NCBI RefSeq assembly: GCF_018860545.1
Contig: NZ_JAHKPN010000011.1
Coordinates: 372,001-436,000, forward strand
Reading direction: 5' to 3'
Source of the DNA: Winogradskyella psychrotolerans
GTDB lineage: Bacteria > Bacteroidota > Bacteroidia > Flavobacteriales > Flavobacteriaceae
DNA length: 64,000 nucleotides
Shown here: positions 35,388 to 43,476 of the stretch, in pieces
How the letters are laid out: every line of letters begins with the position of its first letter
Position numbering within the stretch: position 1 is the first letter of the stretch
The notes under the pieces: generated by a model
What the model was told of the DNA's origin: nothing
The model's database searches: none
What the model saw: only the letters and a program-made list of their open reading frames with translations
Program-made: the position numbers and the translations under genes

Positions 35388-37517
35388 TTAATTCTTCACA
35401 GATTCTGCAACTTTATTTTTTATAGCATACGTCATCTTTAAATCATGAAGCACATTAATAGCTTCTTCAACATAAACATCTTTGGCTAAAGCCTCATGCC
35501 AACGATTACGTTTATCCATTAAAACAGAATCCTGATCCATTAGTTTCAACTCATATGGCAATGATGTAAAGGTTAAATCAGTTTGATATTCAGATAACTT
35601 AGCAAAACGCTTTGCTTCTTCCTCATTAACCTGCATTTCCTTTTTATACGAGTCATAGTTTAACGGATACGACTCACGGTCTCTTATGGTCTTCACCCAT
35701 TGTGCATTAGCTTCTATTAACTTTAATTGCTCATTATTAGCCATTCTAGCTTTACTCTTACTGATTGTAGTGTCGTAATCAAAATAATTACCCCAAACTT
35801 CATAATCAGCGGCATCAATTTTATCCCATGCTAATGGATTTTCAAGATTTTTTTCTCCTATATCAATATAACTATAACGGTCCGGAACAACAACATCACT
35901 TTTTACCCCTTCTAATTGTGTAGAACCTCCGTTAATTCTATAAAATTTCTGCGTGGTAAACTTTAAAGCTCCCATATCACCTTTGGTATTGTTTTTAACC
36001 ATTCGGTTTAAATCCATTACCGTCTGTACTGTTCCTTTACCATAAGTCTGTTTACTACCGATAATAATTCCACGTTTATAATCTTGCATTGCAGCTGCTA
36101 AAATTTCAGATGCAGAAGCCGATAATTCATTTACGAGTATGACTAAAGGACCATCCCAAACAATTGACTTGTCCTTATCTGCAAGTACTTCTTTAGCTTC
36201 ACCTGTTGTTTTTACTTGTACTACTGGTCCATCCTCAATAAATAACCCAGCGATGTCAACTACAGTTTGTAAAGATCCACCACCATTATTTCTTAAATCC
36301 ATTACCAAACCTTCAACGCCTTCTTCTTTTAACCTTAAAATTTCTCGTTTAATATCTGAAGCGGCATTTCGTTCGTTATAATCTTCGAAACTGATATAAA
36401 ACTTAGGTAAGTTAATGATTCCGAAAGTTTTCCCTTCTTTTTCAACTATAGAAGTTTTAGCATACGTTTCTTCTAACTCAACCACATCTCTCGTAATAGA
36501 AATATCTTGAATTGTTCCATCTACTTTTTTCAATGTTAATGTCACCACAGTTCCTTTCGGTCCTTTTATGTATTTAATCGCATCTGCCAAACGCATACCA
36601 ACTACATTGATAGCGTCCTTTTCATCTTCCTGCTTCACTTTAAGAATTTGATCACCGACTTCTAATTCGTTTGCTCTCCATGCTGGCCCACCACTAATAA
36701 CTTCATCAACCATAATGCCATCAACTTTCTTTTGTAAACGCGCACCAATACCTTCAAATTTACCTGAAATATCTCTATCAAAACGCTCCTTATCTTCCGG
36801 TGCAAAATAGAATGTATGCGGATCGAACCCTTCAACAATTGCATTTATATACACAGCAAACCAATCGTTACGTGTTCTATCTTCAATATAATCGTAAAGC
36901 ACGTCAATTGACTCTTTTGTAGCTAATCTAGCTTCGATTTCAATTTCTTTCATCGATTTCTTCTCAGCGGTTTTATCTGTCGCTGAATCTTGGTCCGTAA
37001 TTATGTCATCATAATTAGTTATTGCAAAAAACTTAAGTTGTTGTCTCCAACGCTCTTTCATTTCACGTTTATTAGTGACATAAGTCAGATTTTCATAATC
37101 GGCAACGTAATCTTCTTCTTCCGTGAAATCAAAAGGCTTTTCTAGGATATCTGTATAGATGACTTTTGCTTCCGCAATACGTTGTAGCAACCTTTGGTGT
37201 GTAAGATTAAAGAATGATACGTCGTAAGCTTTAATTTGATCATCAATCTGAGACTTGTAAGCCTCAAATTCTTTAATATCCGATTCATAAAAAAAGCGTT
37301 TAAACTGATCAACATTATTCAAATAATCATCAAATACATGCGCAGAAAAATCATCATTAATATCCTTAGGTTCAAAATGACCTTGATCTAAAAGATAGGT
37401 AATCAATTGAATTAGTAATTTATCCTTATCTGGATCTTCAAATTTTTTAGTTGTAAAACTACATGAGGCGAATGCTATCAATAAAGCGAGTAGCAAAAAT
37501 TTATATTTCCCTTTCAT
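35388..37517 (-). CDS. prc: Carboxy-terminal (tail-specific) processing protease Prc
   Basis: Periplasmic S41 protease. The 709 residues start with a lipoprotein signal (AFASC, Cys19), then a helical N-terminal domain, a PDZ domain (about 245-340, GIGARLQKKVDGIMVDEVI), and the S41 catalytic domain with LVMDLRNNGGGSLQ and the Ser-Lys dyad: Ser468 in ELSASASEI and Lys494 in YGKGTVQ. The C-terminal about 150 residues match the extra domain of Prc-type enzymes. It degrades or trims envelope proteins with hydrophobic C termini. Monocistronic by its spacing (136 bases to the permease gene, 259 upstream). Confidence 0.93.
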   Translation of the reverse strand: MKGKYKFLLLALLIAFASCSFTTKKFEDPDKDKLLIQLITYLLDQGHFEPKDINDDFSAHVFDDYLNNVDQFKRFFYESDIKEFEAYKSQIDDQIKAYDVSFFNLTHQRLLQRIAEAKVIYTDILEKPFDFTEEEDYVADYENLTYVTNKREMKERWRQQLKFFAITNYDDIITDQDSATDKTAEKKSMKEIEIEARLATKESIDVLYDYIEDRTRNDWFAVYINAIVEGFDPHTFYFAPEDKERFDRDISGKFEGIGARLQKKVDGIMVDEVISGGPAWRANELEVGDQILKVKQEDEKDAINVVGMRLADAIKYIKGPKGTVVTLTLKKVDGTIQDISITRDVVELEETYAKTSIVEKEGKTFGIINLPKFYISFEDYNERNAASDIKREILRLKEEGVEGLVMDLRNNGGGSLQTVVDIAGLFIEDGPVVQVKTTGEAKEVLADKDKSIVWDGPLVILVNELSASASEILAAAMQDYKRGIIIGSKQTYGKGTVQTVMDLNRMVKNNTKGDMGALKFTTQKFYRINGGSTQLEGVKSDVVVPDRYSYIDIGEKNLENPLAWDKIDAADYEVWGNYFDYDTTISKSKARMANNEQLKLIEANAQWVKTIRDRESYPLNYDSYKKEMQVNEEEAKRFAKLSEYQTDLTFTSLPYELKLMDQDSVLMDKRNRWHEALAKDVYVEEAINVLHDLKMTYAIKNKVAESVKN

Positions 37518-37776
37518 TATTATCTTTTTTCTTTTTTATTGTTATGATTTGGTAAAAATGTATTTATCAATCCACTTAATTATTTAATTGAAGATTATGC
37601 TCTATTCAGATAAACTCTATAGGATTAAAATTAAGTAGGCTTTCAATTTTTCACTAAAATAGTAGAAAAAACCATGCCATAAAAAATAGATAGCCTATTT
37701 TTTTGTTAAAGCGTAGTTTCCTTATAAATCGAAACCTTTTTTAGTATTTTTACAATTCATTAAACTTTTGTGTAAA

Positions 37777-38562
37777 ATGTCTAAACGCCCTTTAATTTTA
37801 GTCACTAATGATGATGGTATTACTGCTCCTGGCCTAAGAACTTTAATTTCGGTAATGAACCTCATTGGAGATGTCGTGGTAGTTGCACCAGATAGTCCTC
37901 AAAGCGCTATGGGACATGCCATTACCATCAACGCTACTTTACACATGGAAAAAGTAATTATAGATGGTAAACAACCCGAATACAGTTGCTCAGGAACTCC
38001 GGCAGATTGTGTAAAACTAGCGGTTAATGAAATTCTAGGCAGACGACCAGATATTTGTGTTTCTGGCATTAATCACGGGTCCAACTCCTCCATAAATGTT
38101 ATTTATTCGGGTACGATGAGTGCGGCCTTAGAAGCTGGTATTGAAAGTATTCCTGCTATTGGATTTTCGTTATTAGATTATAACTGGAATGCTAATTTTG
38201 AACACTGTAAAACATTCGTTGAAACCATTACGAGACAAGTTTTAGAACATGGATTACCAGATGGTGTGGTGCTCAATGTAAACATTCCAAACTTAGAAAA
38301 AGACGCGATAAAAGGGATTAAAATTTGCAGGCAAGCACGTGCCAATTGGAAAGAAGAATTTGACAAACGCACCAATCCAATGGGTCGTGACTATTATTGG
38401 CTCAGTGGTAAATTTGTAAATATGGATAATGGTGAAGACACCGATGAATGGGCTTTAGAACACGGCTATGTTTCTGTTGTTCCTGTTCATTTTGATTTAA
38501 CAGCACACCATGCCATTCAGAAGTTGAACACTTGGCAGTTAAACACTAAAACTCAAAAGTAA
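37777..38562 (+). CDS. surE: 5'/3'-nucleotidase SurE
   Basis: Metal-dependent phosphatase acting on nucleoside monophosphates, cytosolic. Start chosen at the ATG 37777 (MSKRPLILVTNDDG); a TTG three codons earlier is open but unneeded. Metal-site motif TNDDGITAPG at 10-19, then VVVAPDSPQSAMGHAIT, SCSGTPADCVKLAV and SGINHGSNSSINVIYSGTMSAALEA (read in parts), all typical for SurE. 261 residues is standard. It precedes lpxB with a 143-base gap, an arrangement common in Bacteroidota. Confidence 0.95.
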   Translation: MSKRPLILVTNDDGITAPGLRTLISVMNLIGDVVVVAPDSPQSAMGHAITINATLHMEKVIIDGKQPEYSCSGTPADCVKLAVNEILGRRPDICVSGINHGSNSSINVIYSGTMSAALEAGIESIPAIGFSLLDYNWNANFEHCKTFVETITRQVLEHGLPDGVVLNVNIPNLEKDAIKGIKICRQARANWKEEFDKRTNPMGRDYYWLSGKFVNMDNGEDTDEWALEHGYVSVVPVHFDLTAHHAIQKLNTWQLNTKTQK

Positions 38563-38705
38563 TAATATATAAATCTGGAAAATTTTATTAGACTCACCTC
38601 TACCGTTTTTAGATTTATGTTGCTATTCAGAATTTTAGACTAAATATTAGAAATGGTTTGTTTAGCCAGCCATTTTTAAAGATTTTATAAATTGATAAAT
38701 AAAAA

Positions 38706-39827
38706 ATGAAGTACTATATCATTGCTGGTGAAGCCTCAGGCGATTTGCATGGTTCCAATTTAATGAAAGCACTGTTTAAACAAGATGAACAGGCTGACAT
38801 TAGATTTTGGGGTGGAGACCTTATGCAAAATGTTGGCGGAGAATTGGTGATGCATTATAAGGAACGTCAATTTATGGGTTTTGCTGAAGTCATTCTTAAC
38901 CTCAGAAAAGTTTTAGGTCAAATCAAGTTCTGTAAATTGGATATTGAAAAATTTCAGCCCGATGTTATTATTTTCATTGATAATTCAGGTTTCAACCTAA
39001 GGATTGCCAAATGGGCAAAAGCGCTTAATTTTAAAACACATTATTATATTTCACCCCAAGTTTGGGCATCTCGAGCAAGTAGAGTTGAAAAAATAAAGAA
39101 CGATATTGATGCCATGTATTGCATTCTTCCGTTTGAAAAATCATTCTACAAAAAATATGATTATGATGTTAATTTTGTTGGTCATCCACTGATTGATGCT
39201 ATTGCTAACCGCCCTCAAGTAGATGGACGAACTTTTAGAAAAGAGCACGATCTTAACGAGGAACCTATTATTGCGTTATTACCTGGAAGTCGTAAGCAAG
39301 AAATAACAAAAATGCTTGGAGTCATGCTCAGCTTAGTTGATGACTTTAAAGACTACCAATTTGTCATTGCTGGAGCACCTAGTCAGGATTATGAATTCTA
39401 CAAAGGCTTTATAAAGCAAAAGAATATTAAATTCATTTCTAATAAAACCTACGATTTACTTAGTATTTCAACGGCCGCCTTGGTTACTTCAGGAACAGCA
39501 ACACTTGAGACTGCATTATTTAAAGTGCCACAAGTTGTTTGTTATAAAGCCAATGCCATTTCTTACCAAATAGCTAAACGTATTATTACATTGAAATATA
39601 TTTCTTTAGTCAATTTAATTATGGATCGTGAAGTCGTTACAGAATTAATTCAAGGAGACTTAAACAAAAAACGTCTTAAAAAAGAATTAACTGCAATTTT
39701 AGACACCAAAAAGCGAGAGCAACTTTTTTTAGATTATTACGAATTAGAGAAAATATTAGGTGGACGCGGAGCTAGTGAGAAAACAGCTAAGTTGATTTAT
39801 AATGCTATAAGAAATTCCAACAAATAA
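38706..39827 (+). CDS. lpxB: Lipid-A-disaccharide synthase LpxB
   Basis: GT-B glycosyltransferase at the inner membrane that joins UDP-diacylglucosamine and lipid X in lipid A synthesis. The 373 residues contain YIIAGEASGDLHGSNLM at the start, RFWGGDLMQNVGG, MGFAEVI, YISPQVWASRASRVEKIK, LPFEKSFYKKY, FVGHPLID, ALLPGSRKQEI and SGTATLETALFKVPQVV. Full length. It follows surE on the same strand and converges with a small membrane protein gene whose stop is two bases away. Confidence 0.96.
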   Translation: MKYYIIAGEASGDLHGSNLMKALFKQDEQADIRFWGGDLMQNVGGELVMHYKERQFMGFAEVILNLRKVLGQIKFCKLDIEKFQPDVIIFIDNSGFNLRIAKWAKALNFKTHYYISPQVWASRASRVEKIKNDIDAMYCILPFEKSFYKKYDYDVNFVGHPLIDAIANRPQVDGRTFRKEHDLNEEPIIALLPGSRKQEITKMLGVMLSLVDDFKDYQFVIAGAPSQDYEFYKGFIKQKNIKFISNKTYDLLSISTAALVTSGTATLETALFKVPQVVCYKANAISYQIAKRIITLKYISLVNLIMDREVVTELIQGDLNKKRLKKELTAILDTKKREQLFLDYYELEKILGGRGASEKTAKLIYNAIRNSNK

Positions 39828-39829
39828 GC

Positions 39830-40177
39830 TTAAAAAGGAAAACAAGTCCAGACATAAAAAAAACTGACAGGTCTCAATGTTACCACAAATTCATGTAGAG
39901 GCATAATAACTATTACTATAGCGAAAACAACTAAAATCAATTTAGATATTATTCCAATTGATTTACCAGCTACTATATCATGTTTGAAGTTTAAAGCATA
40001 CTCATTGACATTAATGCTATTATCATCTTGCGAATTCTTAAAATTGAGTAACGATTTCTTTCTTTGCTCTTTTAATCTGACACTAACCCAATTGACGATA
40101 AACATTAAAGCTGTAAGTCCAACAATTGCTGTTATAATGAACTCGTCAACATCCGAATAAAGTGTTATAATTTTCAT
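39830..40177 (-). CDS. Unrecognised small membrane protein, 115 aa
   Basis: Two hydrophobic helices (about 14-33 and 76-96) separated by a basic then polar loop (RLKEQRKKS...DDNSINVNEYALNF), with a hydrophobic tail ending YVWTCFPF. No family recognised. It is convergent with lpxB with two bases between stops and divergent from the NlpC/P60 lipoprotein gene. Composition and start (ATG) are believable, but there is no further support. Confidence 0.5.
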   Translation of the reverse strand: MKIITLYSDVDEFIITAIVGLTALMFIVNWVSVRLKEQRKKSLLNFKNSQDDNSINVNEYALNFKHDIVAGKSIGIISKLILVVFAIVIVIMPLHEFVVTLRPVSFFYVWTCFPF

Positions 40178-40256
40178 GATTCTATAAATTTATAAAAATT
40201 CATCATCTTTTTTTATTAATTTCGACTTTAAAGTAACTCCTTCTACCTAAATTTAA

Positions 40257-40766
40257 ATGAAACGTTTACTCCCATTTTTATTATTGACCTTATTTGTTGT
40301 GAGCTGTAAATCAAAAAAAACAGCGTCTAACAAAAGCAGACAGACACATAATGTAAAAGTAAACACGACTGCAAAACCCTCTGCCGAAGCTGAATCTATA
40401 GTAAAATATGCTAAAACCTTTAGCGGCACACGTTATAAATACGGTGGCACAACTAAAAGCGGTATGGATTGTTCGGGTTTAATTTATACAAGTTATAAAA
40501 AGCATGATGTGAATTTACCTAGAACCACATCTGGACTCAAAAACTCAGGAAATTGGATAGACTTAAAAGAAGTTAACGTTGGTGATTTGGTGTTTTTTGC
40601 CACCAACAAAAACAGTAGAAATGTCAATCATGTTGGTATTGTCACCAATGTAAGAACTGGTAATGTTGAGTTTATACATGCCTCAAGCAGTAAAGGTGTA
40701 ATGATTTCTTCCATTGCTGAGAAGTATTGGTACTTTTCTTTTGTACAAGCGCGACGCGTCTTATAA
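40257..40766 (+). CDS. NlpC/P60 (C40) peptidase lipoprotein
   Basis: A 169-residue lipoprotein: signal ending VVSC with lipid-accepting Cys17, a Lys/Ser/Thr-rich spacer, and a C40 cysteine peptidase domain (about 45-168). Catalytic residues are Cys72 in MDCSGLIYTSY, His125 in NHVGIV and the third polar residue His141 in FIHASSSKG. Such enzymes cleave the D-Glu-meso-DAP bond in peptidoglycan stem peptides, consistent with the meso-DAP prediction from MurE. It lies 32 bases before comEC and may be co-transcribed with it. Confidence 0.9.
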   Translation: MKRLLPFLLLTLFVVSCKSKKTASNKSRQTHNVKVNTTAKPSAEAESIVKYAKTFSGTRYKYGGTTKSGMDCSGLIYTSYKKHDVNLPRTTSGLKNSGNWIDLKEVNVGDLVFFATNKNSRNVNHVGIVTNVRTGNVEFIHASSSKGVMISSIAEKYWYFSFVQARRVL

Positions 40767-40798
40767 TTACATTTTCACTATCTTAGTAACTCAAAATC

Positions 40799-42829
40799 AT
40801 GAAGTTACTAAATTTCACCATTATTAAACTGACCATTTTTTTGGTTACAGGTATTCTTTTGGCTCATTACATAAAGCTAGATTTTTACAGCATACTTTAT
40901 GTAACTATTGCCTTAGTGATTTTATTGGGCTTGTATTGGTTAATTCTGAAATCTAAAATTAATCGCTCTCCCTTTTTTGGCATCTTAGCTTATTTATGCA
41001 TGATAGCGGTTGGTATGACTTCCTATACCATTCAAAATGAAAAATTAAGACCAGACCATTATACGAATTTAAAAGCTTCCGAAAATACCAATACGATCAT
41101 TTTCAAAATAAAAGAGCGTTTAAAGCCTGATGCTTATAATGACAAATATATTGTAAGCTTAAAATCATTTAATAAACAAGATGCCATAGGGCATTTATTG
41201 ATTAACATTAAGCGTGATAGTATTCCTAAACAGTATCATGTTGATGATATTCTCTTTACTTCAGCCGAATTGAATTTAATTCAAAAACCATTGAACCCTC
41301 ATCAATTCGATTATAGTAAGTATTTGGAACTCCAACAAATCTATCATCAGTTATATCTTAATTTGAGTACTATTTTACAGCTGTCAGACTCTAAATCTAC
41401 AATTTATGGTTATGCTGATGCCTTACGGACTAAAATAAATGCAAAACTTATTGAAGCAGGTTTTAAAGATGATGCATTAAGTATTATGAATGCGCTCTTA
41501 CTTGGTCAACGACAGACTATTGATAAGACCGTATATAATAATTATGTGAACTCTGGCACCATTCACATTTTAGCAGTTTCAGGATTACATGTTGGTATTA
41601 TTTTAATAATTCTCAACTTTCTTTTCAAACCTCTACTCTATCTTAAATATGGCCATGTCATTAAACCCTTCATTTTAGTATCCATCTTATGGAGCTTCGC
41701 CGTCATTGCAGGTTTAAGGCCTTCAGTAACACGAGCAGTGACGATGTTTAGTGTTATTACAATTGCCATGCACCTTAAAAGACGAACGAATATTTATAAT
41801 ACATTGGTGATTTCTGCTTTTTTGATATTACTATTTAAACCGACCTTTTTATTTGCTGTTGGATTTCAGATGAGTTACTTGGCTGTTTTGAGTATTGTGA
41901 GTATTCAACCTATGATTTATAAACTTTGGCAGCCCAAATATTGGATCATAGATCAACCTTGGCAAATTTTCACAGTAACACTGGCTGCGCAAGTTGGAGT
42001 TGCACCAATTAGCTTATATTATTTCCATCAATTTCCTGGCTTGTTTTTTATTTCGAATCTTGTCGTCATTCCATTTTTAGGATTAATTCTAGGTTTTGGA
42101 ATGTTAGTTATTGCCTTAGCTTTAATTGACTTTTTGCTGAAACCCATTGTTGATACATATAGTTTTATTATTGATACCTTAAATGGATTTATTGCTTGGG
42201 TCGCTCAATTTGAAAGCTTCCTGTTAAGAGATATTCCGTTTACAATATTTCAAGTTATTACATCTTATTTGATAATCGCTACATTAGTACAAACTTATAA
42301 ATTTCGAAATTTTAGATGGCTAGCAATGAGCTTAATCGCTATAATCAGCCTTCAAAGTGTCACTTTTTATAATAAATATAAGGCTCAAAGTCATGAATTT
42401 ATCATATTCAATAAGAGCAGGTATTCCATGATTGGATTTAAAGACAATCAAAAATTAACGGTAGCTCACAATTTAGATTCTGCCAAACTCAACTCTGATT
42501 ATGCCATTCAAAATTATAAAATCGGAGAAGCTATTATAGATCTTGACACTGATAGCCTTGCATCTGTTTATCAGTATAAAAACAATACGCTCTTAGTTAT
42601 TGACAGCCTAGCGGTTTATAAAAATTTAACCTTACAACCCAACTATATTTTATTGCGAAATTCTCCAAGGCTGAACCTCAATCGGGTTATTGATAGCTTA
42701 AAACCACAACTCATTATTGCGGATGCGAGCAATTACAAATCCTATTTAAAGCGCTGGAAGGAAACCTGTGTGCATAAAAAAATCCCTTTCCATCAAACTA
42801 ATGAAAAGGGAGCTTTTATTATAAAATAA
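40799..42829 (+). CDS. comEC: ComEC/Rec2 family competence protein (no metallo-beta-lactamase active site)
   Basis: DNA-uptake channel protein of the inner membrane. The 676 residues have N-terminal helices with the DUF4131 region (about 20-170), then the competence domain (about 220-500) with LLLGQRQTIDKTVYNNYVNSGTIHILAVSGLHVGII (read in parts; SGLHVG is the hallmark) and AGLRPSVTRA. After the helices a soluble segment of about 150 residues remains; it has strand/helix alternation and ends QLIIADASNYKSYLKRWKE, resembling the end of a metallo-beta-lactamase domain, but the H-x-H-x-D-H motif is absent. Its final codons overlap the terminator of the convergent thioredoxin gene. Confidence 0.9.
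   Translation: MKLLNFTIIKLTIFLVTGILLAHYIKLDFYSILYVTIALVILLGLYWLILKSKINRSPFFGILAYLCMIAVGMTSYTIQNEKLRPDHYTNLKASENTNTIIFKIKERLKPDAYNDKYIVSLKSFNKQDAIGHLLINIKRDSIPKQYHVDDILFTSAELNLIQKPLNPHQFDYSKYLELQQIYHQLYLNLSTILQLSDSKSTIYGYADALRTKINAKLIEAGFKDDALSIMNALLLGQRQTIDKTVYNNYVNSGTIHILAVSGLHVGIILIILNFLFKPLLYLKYGHVIKPFILVSILWSFAVIAGLRPSVTRAVTMFSVITIAMHLKRRTNIYNTLVISAFLILLFKPTFLFAVGFQMSYLAVLSIVSIQPMIYKLWQPKYWIIDQPWQIFTVTLAAQVGVAPISLYYFHQFPGLFFISNLVVIPFLGLILGFGMLVIALALIDFLLKPIVDTYSFIIDTLNGFIAWVAQFESFLLRDIPFTIFQVITSYLIIATLVQTYKFRNFRWLAMSLIAIISLQSVTFYNKYKAQSHEFIIFNKSRYSMIGFKDNQKLTVAHNLDSAKLNSDYAIQNYKIGEAIIDLDTDSLASVYQYKNNTLLVIDSLAVYKNLTLQPNYILLRNSPRLNLNRVIDSLKPQLIIADASNYKSYLKRWKETCVHKKIPFHQTNEKGAFIIK
42775..42811 (-). 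terminator. Terminator of the thioredoxin gene, inside the comEC coding end
   Basis: On the minus strand TCCCTTTTCAT and ATGGAAAGGGA form an 11-bp stem with one mismatch and a 7-base loop, followed by TTTTTTTATG. It starts 25 bases after the thioredoxin stop codon but lies wholly in the last 19 codons of comEC on the other strand. Confidence 0.75.
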
Positions 42830-42835
42830 TAAGAT

Positions 42836-43393
42836 TTATGATTCTTTAAAAGTCGGTTCAAAAGACTCGTAATATTCATTGAAATGTTCTTGTGTTGTCA
42901 TTTCCTTATACTTATCCGTATGGAACACCTTTAAATACAACTCTAACTGTTGCGGTTTTAAATACCCTTGAATTGGAGAGATTACACCACCTTCTTCATC
43001 AAAAAATATCATAGTTGGGTAAGCTCTAACTTGTAAGTATCTCGAAAAATCATGAACACTATTCCGTCTATTTACTTTTGTTTCGTCGTAGTTTGGATTT
43101 CCAAACGTATTATCCTTATAAGTAATCTCTTCATTACCTTCTGCATTAAATTTTACAGCATAATAATGTTCATTTACATAGGCCGCTACATCGGCATTTT
43201 GAAATGTATTTTTATCTAACATTTTACATGGTCCACACCAATTGGTATAAACATCCATAAATATTTTTTTAGGTTCTTTTTTCTGAAGTTCTAAAGCTTC
43301 GTCCATAGTTACCCAATTAATTTCTTGTGCTATGACTGTCATTGAAAATGCAAAAACAGCTAGAATTCCTAAAGTTACTTTTTTTATCATCAT
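42836..43393 (-). CDS. Secreted thioredoxin-family protein
   Basis: A 185-residue protein with a signal peptide (to about IAQ, residue 23) and a thioredoxin fold of the DUF255/thioredoxin_7 type: KKIFMDVYTNWCGPCKMLDKNTF with the redox pair Cys53 and Cys56, then VAAYVNEHYYAVKFNAEGNE and the cis-Pro in YPTMIFFDEEGG. It is expected in the periplasm as a disulfide reductant or isomerase. It is downstream of the POT transporters but separated from them by a terminator, so it is probably transcribed alone. Confidence 0.88.
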   Translation of the reverse strand: MMIKKVTLGILAVFAFSMTVIAQEINWVTMDEALELQKKEPKKIFMDVYTNWCGPCKMLDKNTFQNADVAAYVNEHYYAVKFNAEGNEEITYKDNTFGNPNYDETKVNRRNSVHDFSRYLQVRAYPTMIFFDEEGGVISPIQGYLKPQQLELYLKVFHTDKYKEMTTQEHFNEYYESFEPTFKES

Positions 43394-43429
43394 ATTCGAT
43401 TTGTAGCAAACAATAAGCCGAACTTACAA

Positions 43430-43455
43430 AAAATGCTCCTAAACAAGAGCATTTT
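43430..43455 (-). terminator. Terminator after the POT/dipeptidase operon
   Basis: AAAATGCTC and GAGCATTTT form a perfect 9-bp stem with an 8-base loop; the minus strand continues TTTG after the run of T in the arm. It is 22 bases past the stop of the 704-aa POT gene. Confidence 0.75.
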
Positions 43456-43476
43456 AGATATTTTTAACGGTTTTTG

